Below, in pieces: positions 31,862 to 42,282 of a stretch of DNA of 42,282 bases. The notes under the pieces were generated by a model. It was not told where the DNA came from. It saw only the letters and a list, made by a program, of their open reading frames with translations, and did no database searches. Location of the stretch: positions 1-42,282 of the forward strand of contig JAJPHO010000089.1 of assembly GCA_021325215.1 (NCBI GenBank), read 5' to 3'. The position numbers were made by a program, and so were the translations under genes. The stretch's first letter is position 1; each line of letters opens with the position of its first letter. This stretch comes from Alphaproteobacteria bacterium. Lineage in GTDB: Bacteria; Pseudomonadota; Alphaproteobacteria; Rhodospirillales; Magnetospirillaceae.

Positions 31862-33766
31862 ATGCCTTCTTTGTCCGGAAAAATGCGCGCCGCGTTCTAC
31901 GGCGCCGCCCGCCGTCTCGAGACCTGGTCGATCACCCTGCGCCCCGAGCAGCTGGGCCTGATCGAAGGTTTGCGCGCGGCCATTGCCGTCAGCGTGATGG
32001 TCGCCGCCAGTTTCGCCCTCGATCAGCCGATCCTGGGCTGGGCGGCGTTCGGCGCGTTCTGGACCTGCCTGGCCGATCCGGGCGGATCGGGGAAGGAGCG
32101 GTTCCTCACCCTTGCGCGGTTCGCCGGGATGGGATCGCTGATGGCCGGGCTGATGTCCTTGTGCGGCGGTCTGGGACTTTGGGGCTCGGCGCTTCTGCTG
32201 TTCGCGGGCGTGCTGGCGTGCGGCGCCATACGCCTGTCGAGAAGCGTCGCCAATCAGGTCGGCGTGCTGTCCACGGTGGTCGCCGTGGTGGCGATCGATT
32301 TCCCGCGCGCTCCCCTGCAGGCGGCGACTCTGGCCGGCATTTTCCTGACCGGCAGCCTGTTCGCCATCCTCCTGTGCGCGATCTGGCGCATCCATCCCTA
32401 TGCATCCGCCCGCCGCGCGGTCAGCGCCGTCTATCGCGAGCTGGCTTTTTATGCCGACGAAGCCGCCAGCCATTTCCATGGCCGCGACGGCAGCGAGCCG
32501 GTTCAGGCCCGCCAGCGCGCCGCGGTGCGCGATTCCATCGAACGCGCGCGTGCCGTGCTGGACCGCACCGTCGCCGGACGCAACGACCGCGACGCCCGCG
32601 CCTGGCTGCAATCCGCCCTCGAATGCGCCGACCGGATTTTCGCCGGGCTGGTCGCCCTCGATCATGACCGCAGCGCCGGGCGCGTCGCGGCGGAATGGCG
32701 CAGCGAGATGCTGTCGGTGGTGCAGGGCGCCCTGGCCGAGATCGAGCGCCAAGTGCTGCTTCCGGTTCCCGACTGGTCGTGCCTGCGTCCGGTAGGCGAT
32801 TGGCTGACGGAAAAGCACGAGGGCGAGGACGGGCTGGAACAGCGCGTCGCCGGGCAATGGACCGCGGCCTTCGCCGATTTCGAAAGAGGCGCCGCGCCCG
32901 CCGGGATCAAAGGCGCGCCGGCTCCCAGCGACCGGACGTTCCGCCCGGTGCTGCGCCATGCGCTGCGGGTCGCGGTGACGGTCGCCCTGGTGCGGATGGT
33001 GACCCTGACGCTGCATCTGCCTTATGGCTATTGGGCGACGGTCGCGGTGGTGGTGGTGATGCAGCCGGAAATGGCGGCGACCCTCCCGCGCATGGTGGAA
33101 CGCATCGTCGGATCGTCGGTCGGCGGCGTGGCCGCGGCGCTGATCTATGCCGGGCTGCCGTCGCCGGATCTGCTGCTGATCGCCATCTTCCCCATCGCCG
33201 CCATCACCATCGCGGTGCGCTCGGTCAATTATTCGCTGTTCGTCACCTGCCTGACCGCGCTGTTCGTGCTGGTCACCGAATTGCTGACGCCCAGCACCGG
33301 CGCCGCCGTGGTGGCCGAGGCGCGCGTCTACGACAATCTGATCGGCGCCGTCTTCGCCATGGCCGGCACCATGCTGCTGTGGCCCGATCCGCATCTCGAA
33401 CCCTTCATCACCGCCGTCGAGGCCGCCATCCAGGCCAATCTCGGTTATGCCGAGGATATCGTCCGCTCTATCCGAGCCAGCGGAGCCGCCACCGACAGCG
33501 GACGGCGCGAAGCCGGCATGGCCAGCACCGCCGCCGAGGTTTCATTGCGCCGCCTGCTGCTGCAGGGGCGCGGACGGCGGGTCGGCAGCGACCTGGCCGG
33601 GCAGTTGCTGGCCGAACTGCGCCGTCTGACCGGCATGGCGACTGCTGCCTGTCTGTCCGGCGATGCCGGCATGGCCACGACGATCGAACAGCAGGAGCGG
33701 CGTTGCCGGGATATGGCGGAGGCGTGGCGGGCGGCTGTCAGCGGCCCTAAGGGATCAGCAGGGTGA
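31862..33766 (+). CDS. FUSC-family membrane protein (YccS/AaeB-like)
   Basis: A 634-aa inner-membrane protein with the two-halved architecture of FUSC proteins. A first helical bundle (about residues 35-180: GLRAAIAVSVMVAASFAL ... VGVLSTVVAVVAIDFPRAP) is followed by a cytoplasmic helical region of about 190 residues. A second bundle (about 365-500: ALRVAVTVALVRMVTLTL, YGYWATVAVVVVMQPEMAAT, RIVGSSVGGVAAALIY) and a helical tail complete it. YWATVAVVVVMQP is the typical FUSC motif. Relatives export aromatic acids; the substrate here is unknown. It follows the ParA-like gene by 3 nt and overlaps the convergent TNT-lipoprotein gene by 12 nt. Confidence 0.9.
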   Translation: MPSLSGKMRAAFYGAARRLETWSITLRPEQLGLIEGLRAAIAVSVMVAASFALDQPILGWAAFGAFWTCLADPGGSGKERFLTLARFAGMGSLMAGLMSLCGGLGLWGSALLLFAGVLACGAIRLSRSVANQVGVLSTVVAVVAIDFPRAPLQAATLAGIFLTGSLFAILLCAIWRIHPYASARRAVSAVYRELAFYADEAASHFHGRDGSEPVQARQRAAVRDSIERARAVLDRTVAGRNDRDARAWLQSALECADRIFAGLVALDHDRSAGRVAAEWRSEMLSVVQGALAEIERQVLLPVPDWSCLRPVGDWLTEKHEGEDGLEQRVAGQWTAAFADFERGAAPAGIKGAPAPSDRTFRPVLRHALRVAVTVALVRMVTLTLHLPYGYWATVAVVVVMQPEMAATLPRMVERIVGSSVGGVAAALIYAGLPSPDLLLIAIFPIAAITIAVRSVNYSLFVTCLTALFVLVTELLTPSTGAAVVAEARVYDNLIGAVFAMAGTMLLWPDPHLEPFITAVEAAIQANLGYAEDIVRSIRASGAATDSGRREAGMASTAAEVSLRRLLLQGRGRRVGSDLAGQLLAELRRLTGMATAACLSGDAGMATTIEQQERRCRDMAEAWRAAVSGPKGSAG

Positions 33767-34255
33767 ATCGGCCGGCTGTATCGGAACCTCCACGATATTG
33801 CCCGCTTTCAACAGATCGGCGACGCTCTGCTTGGCGTGATATTGCGTGCCGAGACCGGGTTCGCCGAACCAGGGCTTGATGGTGCCGCTGGTGACGGTGA
33901 AGCTCTTTTCGACCCGGAAAATCCGATAAGCGCGCAGGTCGCAGATATAGGGCAGCGCCCGCTGGCCGTAGGGGATTCCTTTCGGGCTGAAGAAGGCGCC
34001 GCCATCGCCGCCGAAACGGTCGATCAGGGTGCCGGAGGCGAGGGTGATCTCGCTGGTTTCGCCCTGTGACCCGTCTCCCGGCGGCCAGCTCAGCCAGTTG
34101 GGGGCGAGCAGGGGGCGGAGGCACATCTGCGTTCCGGTGGCCGGACAGGCATTTTGCGATGTCGCGGACGGTGCGGGCGGCGCTGTGTTGGCGCAGCCGG
34201 CCAGCAGCAGGAAAACCGAAAGGGCGGAGAAATGGAAAAGGCCAGTCCTACGCAT
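33755..34255 (-). CDS. Lipoprotein with TNT (NAD+ glycohydrolase-like) domain
   Basis: A 166-aa exported protein. The N terminus is a lipoprotein signal with lipobox LLAGC (C21). From residue about 70 on it matches the TNT domain first defined in the tuberculosis necrotizing toxin: LIDRFGGDGGAFFSPKGIPYGQRALP (79-102 core), then YRIFRVEKSFTVTSG, and KPWFGEPGLGTQY with Q138 at the position of the glutamine needed in known TNT NADases. Whether it hydrolyses NAD+ is unproven. Extra cysteines (37, 45, 105, 166) could form disulfides in the periplasm. It starts after AGGGGGG and is the last of three leftward genes. I see no recognisable TNT antitoxin (IFT) gene adjacent, which fits an exported effector or a non-toxic envelope enzyme. 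Confidence 0.82.
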   Translation of the reverse strand: MRRTGLFHFSALSVFLLLAGCANTAPPAPSATSQNACPATGTQMCLRPLLAPNWLSWPPGDGSQGETSEITLASGTLIDRFGGDGGAFFSPKGIPYGQRALPYICDLRAYRIFRVEKSFTVTSGTIKPWFGEPGLGTQYHAKQSVADLLKAGNIVEVPIQPADSPC

Positions 34256-34282
34256 GGATACCCCCCTATCCCGTGTGGAACG

Positions 34283-34795
34283 TCACTCCAGAGGCGGCGC
34301 TTCGGCCGGAACCTCTTCCTCTTTCTTCAACACATGCAGTATCGCTTCCGACGCGGCATGGAACAAGCCGCCGATCACCGTGCCGAGAATGACTTCCTCG
34401 CCGCGATAGAGGCCGACCGTGGTGACCGAGGTCGCGGCGGAGGAGGCGAGGATCAGGGTACAGGTCCACAGGCTGACCCGGATTTGCGGGAAACGGTGGA
34501 CCAGAATCGCGCAAACCAGCACCGCGATGGCGACCTGCACATAGAGCGACGCGCCGAACCGGGCGATCAGGAAATTGACGCCGCACGCCGTGCCGATGCC
34601 GATCACCGTACCCAAGATACGGCTGATCACCGAGGATTTGGTCGCGTCCAGCTGCTCCTGCGAGACGATCAGCGCCGACATGGCCGACCAGACCGGATGT
34701 TCCATCCCGACAGCGGACGCCAGCGCCAAAGCGCCGGTCGCGGCGCCCGTACAGCGGAAAACGAACAGGGTGGCGTGCATAGTCTTTCCGGTCAT
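34283..34795 (-). CDS. Small FUSC-family membrane protein
   Basis: A 170-aa protein corresponding to one FUSC membrane module: FRCTGAATGALALASAV, HPVWSAMSALIVSQEQLDATKSS, ILGTVIGIGTACGVNFLI, then three more hydrophobic helices and an acidic tail rich in Glu and Pro. The SQEQLDATKSSVISRILGT signature is shared with short aromatic-acid-exporter-like proteins that probably work as dimers. Two starts are possible, ATG 34795 or ATG 34780; the second has GGAAAG upstream. It lies between a 75-aa membrane protein (9-nt gap) and the TNT lipoprotein (27-nt gap), all leftward and probably cotranscribed downstream of cbbR. Confidence 0.85.
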   Translation of the reverse strand: MTGKTMHATLFVFRCTGAATGALALASAVGMEHPVWSAMSALIVSQEQLDATKSSVISRILGTVIGIGTACGVNFLIARFGASLYVQVAIAVLVCAILVHRFPQIRVSLWTCTLILASSAATSVTTVGLYRGEEVILGTVIGGLFHAASEAILHVLKKEEEVPAEAPPLE

Positions 34796-34804
34796 GGCGC
34801 TATT

Positions 34805-35032
34805 CTACACGCCAAGATCGGGAGGGTCTCCCTGGTCGTCCTCGCCCGAGTCGGATTCTTCCATTTCGAATTGAGGCGGCGGATCGGGGATCGGCATGAA
34901 CAGCACGGCCACGGCAAGAGCCGCGGCCGAAAAGGTCCGGTTCGTCTTGGCGAGCCTGACCAGCAGAATCATGCAAATCATGAGCAGCGTCAGCGAGAAA
35001 AGCGCCAAGGCGGCAAGCTTCCAATGCTCCAT
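34805..35032 (-). CDS. Small single- or double-helix membrane protein, 75 aa
   Basis: Family not recognised. Residues 5-26 form a strong membrane helix (LAALALFSLTLLMICMILLV), and 34-48 a second shorter hydrophobic stretch (FSAAALAVAVLFMPIP). The C-terminal 25 residues are highly acidic and Pro-rich (EMEESDSGEDDQG). The gene lies 60 nt after the cbbR stop and 9 nt before the small FUSC gene, on the same strand. Its regular placement supports it being real, though so short a frame in GC-rich DNA carries some doubt. Confidence 0.6.
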   Translation of the reverse strand: MEHWKLAALALFSLTLLMICMILLVRLAKTNRTFSAAALAVAVLFMPIPDPPPQFEMEESDSGEDDQGDPPDLGV

Positions 35033-35092
35033 GGCGGTCTCTTCGTGGCTGAACCTGCCATCGATATAGGCCGGGTCTCGGCCGCCGCCAGC

Positions 35093-36019
35093 CTAACCCG
35101 GCACCACCGGCAGAAACCGCGCCGCCTCCGCCGCCAGAAAATCCATCAGCGCTTCCGCCGGCGGCAGCAGCGCCTTGTCGGCGCGGCGCACCACATACCA
35201 TTGGCGCACCAGCGGCAATCCTTCGACATGCAGAACGGCGAGGCGTCCGTCTTCGACCTCGCCGGCCACCGTGTGGGCCGAGATGAACGAGACGCCCAGC
35301 CCGGCCATCACCGCCTGCTTGATGGTCTCGTTGCTGCTGATCTCCATGCCGATGCGCGGATTGAGGCCGGTTTCCTGGAACAGGTGCTCCATCAGCATGC
35401 GGGTGCCGGAGCCTGGTTCGCGGATGATGAAGGTCTCGTTGGCCAGCCGGCGCAGATCGACATGCTCCTGATTGGCCAGCGGATGGTTCTTCGGGCCGAT
35501 CACCACATGCGGGTGGTTGCCGATCAGCCTTTTGTCGAGATCGAGGTCGGCGGGCGGGCGGCCGCTGATGACGAGGTCGAGGGAATAGTCGCGCAGGCCC
35601 TGCAGCACTTCCTCGCGATTGCCGATGGTCAACTTTAGTTCGATGGCCGGATGCAGATGGGAGAATTCGGCGATCACGAAGGGCGCGAAATATTTGGCCG
35701 TGCTGACCGCGCCGATCGACACGCGCCCGCCGGTCAGACCCTTCATCATGTCGAGCGCATTGGAGCAATCGGCCAGGGCCGCTTCGACGCGGTCATGCAG
35801 CCGGAGCAGGGCGCTGCCGGCTTGCGTCGGAACCATGCCATCCGGCGTTCTCTGCAGGATCGGCAGGCCGGCGATGTCTTCCAGATTTTTCAGCTGAAGC
35901 GTGACGGCGGGCTGCGTCAGGCCGAGCCGGCTGGCGGCTTCGGTGACGTTGCGGCTGTGCGCGACGGCAGCCAGCGCCCGCATCTGGCGCATCGAGATCT
36001 GACGGATCGGATCAGCCAT
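35093..36019 (-). CDS. cbbR: CbbR, LysR-type regulator of the Calvin cycle operon
   Basis: A 308-aa LysR activator. The helix-turn-helix is MRQMRALAAVAHSRNVTEAASRLGLTQPAVTLQLKNLED, which is the CbbR form. The effector domain (GRVSIGAVSTAKYFAPFVIAEF, DLVISGRPPADLDL, IIREPGSGTRMLMEHLF, SSNETIKQAVMAGLGVSFISAHT) matches CbbR proteins, which sense intermediates such as RuBP or NADPH. It is divergent from cbbF across a 118-bp promoter region with candidate binding sites. GAGGAAC precedes the ATG. Predicted to activate the cbb operon under autotrophic conditions. Confidence 0.95.
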   Translation of the reverse strand: MADPIRQISMRQMRALAAVAHSRNVTEAASRLGLTQPAVTLQLKNLEDIAGLPILQRTPDGMVPTQAGSALLRLHDRVEAALADCSNALDMMKGLTGGRVSIGAVSTAKYFAPFVIAEFSHLHPAIELKLTIGNREEVLQGLRDYSLDLVISGRPPADLDLDKRLIGNHPHVVIGPKNHPLANQEHVDLRRLANETFIIREPGSGTRMLMEHLFQETGLNPRIGMEISSNETIKQAVMAGLGVSFISAHTVAGEVEDGRLAVLHVEGLPLVRQWYVVRRADKALLPPAEALMDFLAAEAARFLPVVPG

Positions 36020-36031
36020 AGTTCCTCTTTT

Positions 36032-36077
36032 CCAAAGTTTTTCTTTGGCATGATCAAAGTTTTATAAATTTTCCTTA
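36032..36077. promoter_or_regulatory. Candidate CbbR-binding region
   Basis: In the cbbR-cbbF spacer, CCAAAG-N5-CTTTGG forms a palindrome at 36032-36048. The 9-nt direct repeat CAAAGTTTT occurs at 36033-36041 and 36055-36063, 22 bp or two helical turns apart. TAA-N7-TTA at 36065-36077 fits the TNA-N7-TNA LysR/CbbR consensus. Together they look like a multi-site regulator region between the divergent promoters. Assignment to CbbR rests on position and consensus only. Confidence 0.65.
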
Positions 36078-36137
36078 TCCAGATCGTTCCGTCAAGCTGA
36101 CTTGCAAGCCACTAAAAAACAGGGCGAGGAGGCAACC

Positions 36138-37193
36138 ATGACGGACCCGATTTCCTTCGACGACTATCTTTCCGCCGTCCGCAAGGCAGAGCCGGCCTCG
36201 GCTTCCCTGTGCGACACCCTGTTCGCGATAGCCCAGGCCGTGACCGAGATCGGCCAGCGCATCGCGCTCGGAACATTGGCCGGCCGCATGGGCGACATTA
36301 CCGGCACGAACAGCGACGGCGACGTGCAAAAGGCCCTCGATCTGTTCGGTCACAATAAGGTCATGGCCACCCTGGCAGGAGCGCCGGTCGCCGAGATCGC
36401 CTCGGAAGAATCCGAAGAGATTACGGTGATCGATGCCAAGGCGCCGCTATCGGTGGCCATCGATCCGGTCGACGGGTCCTCGAACATCGATACCAACCTG
36501 TCGATCGGGACCATCTTCTCGGTGCGTCCGACCGGATGTCCCGGTCTGCCGGAGCTGCGCTCGTTCGGCGGCAACGGGCTGGACCAGAAGGCGGCCGGTT
36601 TCGCCGTCTATGGCCCGCAGACCTCGCTGGTGCTGACCCTGGGCGCCGGGGTCGACGTCTTCACGCTGGACCGCCGCCTGGGCCATTTCGTGCTGACCCG
36701 CAGCGGCGTGCGCATCCCGCAGGGCAACCCCGAATTCGCCATCAACGCGTCGAACCAGCGCCATTGGGGCCATCCGGTGCGCGCTTATATCGACGATTGC
36801 CGCGAAGGCGCCGACGGCGTGCGGGGGCGCGACTTCAACATGCGCTGGCCGGCCTGCCTGGTCGCCGACGCTTTCCGCATCCTGGTGCGCGGCGGCATCT
36901 ATCTCTATCCCGCCGACCGCCGCCCCGGCTATGGCAGCGGCCGTCTGCGCCTGATCTATGAGGGCGCGCCCATCGCCCTGCTGATGGAGCAGGCCGGCGG
37001 GCGCGCCAGCACCGGGCGCGAGCGCATCCTGGAGGTCGAGGCCGAAACCCTGCACCAGCGCGTGCCGCTGATCTTCGGCGCGGCGGACGAGGTCGAGCGG
37101 GTCGAGCGCCTGCATTGCTTCCCCGAGCCGCGCACCGAGGCGCCGCCGCTGTTCGGACAGCGCGGCCTGATGCTGGGCACGGGGAATGCGTGA
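36138..37193 (+). CDS. cbbF: Fructose-1,6-bisphosphatase, class I
   Basis: A 351-aa enzyme that converts fructose-1,6-bisphosphate to fructose-6-phosphate (and may act on sedoheptulose-1,7-bisphosphate) in the regenerative phase of the Calvin cycle. The metal and substrate site is IDPVDGSSNIDTN; other class I landmarks are EESEE, YGPQTSLVLTLG and GGIYLYPADRRPGYGSGRLRLIYEGAPIALLMEQAGG. The ATG at 36138 has GAGGAGG 5 nt upstream; the frame is open to 36102 but without a good start. It is the first gene of the cbb operon and its stop overlaps the phosphoribulokinase ATG as TGATG. Confidence 0.96.
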   Translation: MTDPISFDDYLSAVRKAEPASASLCDTLFAIAQAVTEIGQRIALGTLAGRMGDITGTNSDGDVQKALDLFGHNKVMATLAGAPVAEIASEESEEITVIDAKAPLSVAIDPVDGSSNIDTNLSIGTIFSVRPTGCPGLPELRSFGGNGLDQKAAGFAVYGPQTSLVLTLGAGVDVFTLDRRLGHFVLTRSGVRIPQGNPEFAINASNQRHWGHPVRAYIDDCREGADGVRGRDFNMRWPACLVADAFRILVRGGIYLYPADRRPGYGSGRLRLIYEGAPIALLMEQAGGRASTGRERILEVEAETLHQRVPLIFGAADEVERVERLHCFPEPRTEAPPLFGQRGLMLGTGNA

Positions 37194-38065
37194 TGAGCGT
37201 TCACCATCCCATCATCTCGATCACCGGCTCATCCGGGGCGGGCACCACGTCGGTGAAGAACACCTTCGCCCAGATCTTCCGCCGCGAGAAGATCGAGGCC
37301 GCCTATATCGAGGGTGACGCTTTCCACCGCTATGACCGCTACGAGATGCGCGAGCTGATGGCGGTGGGCGCCAAAAGCGGCAACAAGCATATCAGCCATT
37401 TCAGTTCCGAAACGAATCTGCTGGAGGAGCTGGAGGAAACCTTCCGGTCCTACTCGGAGAAGGGCGCCGGCCGCACCCGGCACTATGTCCACGACGCGGC
37501 CGAGGCCGAGCTGCACGGCGCCGATCCCGGCCGCTTCACCGATTGGAGCATGCTGCCGGACGGCACCGACCTGCTGTTCTATGAAGGGCTGCACGGCGCG
37601 GTGGTGACGGACAAGGTCAATGTCGCCAAATGGGCCGATCTCAAGATCGGCGTGGTGCCGGTGATCAATCTCGAATGGATACAGAAGCTGCACCGCGACC
37701 GCAGCGCGCGGGGCTATTCGACCGAGGCGGTGACCGACACCATCCTGCGCCGCATGCCCGATTACGTGCATTACATCTGCCCGCAATTCACCCAGACCGA
37801 CATCAATTTCCAGCGCGTGCCGACGGTCGACACCTCGAACCCGTTCATCGCCCGCTGGATACCGACCGCCGACGAATCGATGGTGGTGATTCGCTTCCGC
37901 AATCCGCGCGGCATCGACTTCGCGTACCTGCGCACCATGCTGGAGGGCAGCTTCCTGTCGCGCGCCAATTCCATCGTCATTCCGGGCGGCAAGCTGGATC
38001 TGGCCATGCAGCTGATCCTGACCCCGATGATCCTGCAACTGATCGACCGCAAGCGGCGCGCCTGA
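37193..38065 (+). CDS. cbbP: Phosphoribulokinase
   Basis: A 290-aa bacterial-type (octameric class) phosphoribulokinase, which phosphorylates ribulose-5-phosphate with ATP to give the RuBisCO substrate RuBP. The P loop is [33 protein letters not shown] holds the catalytic aspartate. [12 protein letters not shown] and [14 protein letters not shown] follow, then [18 protein letters not shown] at the end. The ATG at 37193 shares a base with the cbbF stop (TGATG), so the two are translationally coupled. The length is normal. Confidence 0.97.
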   Translation: MSVHHPIISITGSSGAGTTSVKNTFAQIFRREKIEAAYIEGDAFHRYDRYEMRELMAVGAKSGNKHISHFSSETNLLEELEETFRSYSEKGAGRTRHYVHDAAEAELHGADPGRFTDWSMLPDGTDLLFYEGLHGAVVTDKVNVAKWADLKIGVVPVINLEWIQKLHRDRSARGYSTEAVTDTILRRMPDYVHYICPQFTQTDINFQRVPTVDTSNPFIARWIPTADESMVVIRFRNPRGIDFAYLRTMLEGSFLSRANSIVIPGGKLDLAMQLILTPMILQLIDRKRRA

Positions 38066-38082
38066 GAGCGAGGGAGAACGTC

Positions 38083-40059
38083 ATGAAGATCGAAGCCCAA
38101 GTCACCCATAGCGACCTCGCCAATGCGATCCGCTTTCTGGCCGCCGATTCCGTCGAAAAGGCCAAATCCGGCCATCCCGGCATGCCGATGGGCATGGCCG
38201 ACGCCGCCACCGTGCTGTTCGGCCGCTTCCTGAAGTTCGACGCCGCCGATCCGGCCTGGCCCGACCGCGACCGCTTCGTGCTGTCGGCGGGACATGGCTC
38301 GATGCTGCTCTATGCGCTGCTGTATCTGACCGGCGGCGATCTGTCGATCGACGATCTGAAGTCGTTCCGCCAATGGGGCTCGAAGACGCCGGGCCATCCG
38401 GAATACGGCCATACGCCGGGGGTCGAGACCACCACCGGTCCGCTCGGCCAGGGCATCGCCACGGCGGTCGGCATGGCGCTGGCGGAAAAGCTGTCCGCCG
38501 CGCGCTTCGGGCCCGAACTGGTCGATCACTACACCTATGTCATCGCCGGTGACGGCTGCCTGATGGAGGGAATCAGCCACGAAGCGGTGTCGCTGGCCGG
38601 CCATCTGCGGCTCGGCAAGCTGATCGTCCTGTGGGACGACAACCACATCTCGATCGATGGCGATACGCAGCTGTCCTGCTCGGACGACCAATTGGCGCGC
38701 TTCAAGGCGTCCGGCTGGTCGGTGCGCCGGGTGGATGGGCACGATCCGGTGGCGCTGACCCAGGCGATCGAGGCGGAGCGCGAGACCGTGTCGCCCTCGC
38801 TGATCGCCTGCCGCACCGTGATCGGCTATGGCGCGCCCAACCGCCAGGGGTCGGAAAAGGCGCATGGCGCGCCGCTGGGCGAGGCGGAACTGGCGGCGAC
38901 GCGGGAAGCTCTGGGCTGGGATCATCCCGCCTTCGAGGTGCCGAAATCGATCCTGTCCGCCTGGCGCGCCATCGGCGCCGCCGGGGCGGAGGAGCGGCGC
39001 GCCTGGAACGAGCGGTTGGAGGATTCCCATCCCGATCTGCGCGACGCCTTCGCCGATTTTCACGCGACGCATCTGGGCGACGCGTACCGCGCCGCCATGA
39101 AGGGGCTGCTGGCCCGCTTTTCGGCGGAGAAGCCGAAGCTGGCGACCCGCCAATCCTCGCAGAAGGTGCTCGAAGCGATCCTGCCCGCGCTGCCGCGCCT
39201 GATCGGCGGTTCGGCGGATCTGACCCATTCCAACCTGACCGCCGTGAAAAGCTCGGTATCCGTGCGTCCCGGAGATTTCGGCGGCAATTACCTGCATTAC
39301 GGCATCCGCGAGCATGGCATGGCGGCGGCGATGAACGGGCTGGCGCTGCATGGCGGCTGGATTCCCTATGGCGGCACCTTCCTGGCCTTCTCGGACTATT
39401 CGCGTCCGGCGATCCGTCTGGCCGCGCTGATGGGCGTGCGGGCGATCCATGTGATGACCCACGATTCCATCGGTCTCGGCGAGGACGGCCCGACCCACCA
39501 GCCGGTCGAGCAGATTCCCGCGTTACGCCTGATCCCCAATCTGCTGGTGTTCCGTCCGGCCGACGCCATCGAGACGGCGGAAGCCTGGGATTGCGCGCTG
39601 ACGCAGCAAACCCGCCCCTCGGTGCTGTGCCTGACCCGCCAGGCGCTGCCCGCCGTGCGCGGCGATTGCGGCGAGAACCTGACCGCGCGCGGCGCCTATG
39701 TGCTGCGCGAAGCGAAACGGCGGCGCGAGGTGACGTTGATCGCTACCGGTTCCGAGGTGTCGCTGGTCCTGTCCGCCGCCGATCAGCTGGCGGAGGAGGG
39801 GATCGCCGCCGCCGTGGTTTCGGCGCCCTGCTTCGAATTGTTCGCCGAACAGCCGGAAGCCTATCGCGCCGCCGTGCTGGGCACCGCGCCCAGGATCGGC
39901 ATCGAGGCGGCGGTGGCGGGAAGCTGGCCGCGCTGGGTCGGCGCCTTCATCGGCATGACCGGCTTTGGCGCCTCCGCCCCGGCGGAAACCCTCTACGAGA
40001 AATTCGGCATCACCGTCGCGGCGGTGGTGCAAGCCGCCCGCGCGGCGACGCAACGCTAG
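38083..40059 (+). CDS. cbbT: Transketolase
   Basis: A 658-aa thiamine-diphosphate enzyme moving two-carbon units between sugar phosphates to regenerate pentose phosphates. The N-terminal [16 protein letters not shown], the TPP motif [13 protein letters not shown] ... [10 protein letters not shown], the central pyrimidine domain with [12 protein letters not shown], and [21 protein letters not shown] plus [19 protein letters not shown] are all intact. The AGGGAG before the ATG at 38083 gives a clear start, 17 nt after cbbP. The position inside the cbb operon supports a Calvin-cycle isoenzyme distinct from any housekeeping tkt. Confidence 0.97.
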   Translation: MKIEAQVTHSDLANAIRFLAADSVEKAKSGHPGMPMGMADAATVLFGRFLKFDAADPAWPDRDRFVLSAGHGSMLLYALLYLTGGDLSIDDLKSFRQWGSKTPGHPEYGHTPGVETTTGPLGQGIATAVGMALAEKLSAARFGPELVDHYTYVIAGDGCLMEGISHEAVSLAGHLRLGKLIVLWDDNHISIDGDTQLSCSDDQLARFKASGWSVRRVDGHDPVALTQAIEAERETVSPSLIACRTVIGYGAPNRQGSEKAHGAPLGEAELAATREALGWDHPAFEVPKSILSAWRAIGAAGAEERRAWNERLEDSHPDLRDAFADFHATHLGDAYRAAMKGLLARFSAEKPKLATRQSSQKVLEAILPALPRLIGGSADLTHSNLTAVKSSVSVRPGDFGGNYLHYGIREHGMAAAMNGLALHGGWIPYGGTFLAFSDYSRPAIRLAALMGVRAIHVMTHDSIGLGEDGPTHQPVEQIPALRLIPNLLVFRPADAIETAEAWDCALTQQTRPSVLCLTRQALPAVRGDCGENLTARGAYVLREAKRRREVTLIATGSEVSLVLSAADQLAEEGIAAAVVSAPCFELFAEQPEAYRAAVLGTAPRIGIEAAVAGSWPRWVGAFIGMTGFGASAPAETLYEKFGITVAAVVQAARAATQR

Positions 40060-40070
40060 GAGATCGCATC

Positions 40071-42282
<2,212 letters not shown>

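Noticed and set aside
31187-33394. A 735-codon minus-strand frame opposite parA and the FUSC gene
   Set aside because: Same antisense composition; both plus-strand genes show clear family motifs.

Overview
The window is GC-rich, densely packed bacterial chromosome. It reads as an alphaproteobacterium, most likely of the Rhodospirillales/Rhodospirillaceae type. The reasons are a red-type (form IC-like) RuBisCO in a cbbR<>cbbFPTAL cluster, several DUF4214-type secreted proteins, and abundant c-di-GMP enzymes. The lineage is an inference from gene content; no rRNA, tRNA, CRISPR array, IS element or prophage was seen.

Layout. 1-170: nested inverted repeats without a gene. 0.3-5.0 kb: a leftward TetR regulator / DHA2 drug exporter / serralysin-like M10 peptidase run, divergent from a DUF1348 gene across a strong palindromic operator region. 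5.0-6.6 kb: a TPR + GT41 (O-GlcNAc-transferase-like) protein. 6.6-13.3 kb: two divergent c-di-GMP enzymes. The rightward one leads a tight run with an unknown 135-aa protein, a gamma-carbonic-anhydrase-like protein and an exported amidohydrolase, ending at a hairpin terminator. 13.3-16.3 kb: a large HAF-repeat/DUF4214 surface or secreted protein of lower GC, then a small periplasmic Cache protein. 16.4-18.6 kb: AraC regulator, DUF1326 and DUF2182, a Cys/Met-rich membrane pair of unknown function. 18.6-25.4 kb: a complete tripartite RND efflux operon (permease, adaptor, outer-membrane factor) and a divergent LysR regulator.

25.4-29.2 kb: sulfur amino-acid genes on the minus strand (Nudix hydrolase, cysteine synthase, mercaptopyruvate sulfurtransferase, cystathionine beta-lyase). 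A hairpin-forming intergenic repeat lies exactly between the last two. 29.3-31.0 kb: D-amino acid dehydrogenase and an unknown four-helix membrane protein. 31.2-35.0 kb: an orphan ParA ATPase coupled to a large FUSC membrane protein, facing a leftward trio of a small membrane protein, a small FUSC protein and a putative lipoprotein with a TNT (NAD+ glycohydrolase-type) domain.

35.1-42.3 kb: the Calvin-Benson-Bassham operon. CbbR is divergent from fructose bisphosphatase, phosphoribulokinase, transketolase, class II aldolase and RuBisCO large subunit, which runs off the right edge. Together these regenerate ribulose-1,5-bisphosphate and fix CO2. cbbS and probably cbbX are expected just beyond the window. 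The best candidates for something undescribed are the AraC-DUF1326-DUF2182 module, the ParA/FUSC/TNT-lipoprotein cluster, and the TetR-exporter-metalloprotease operon.
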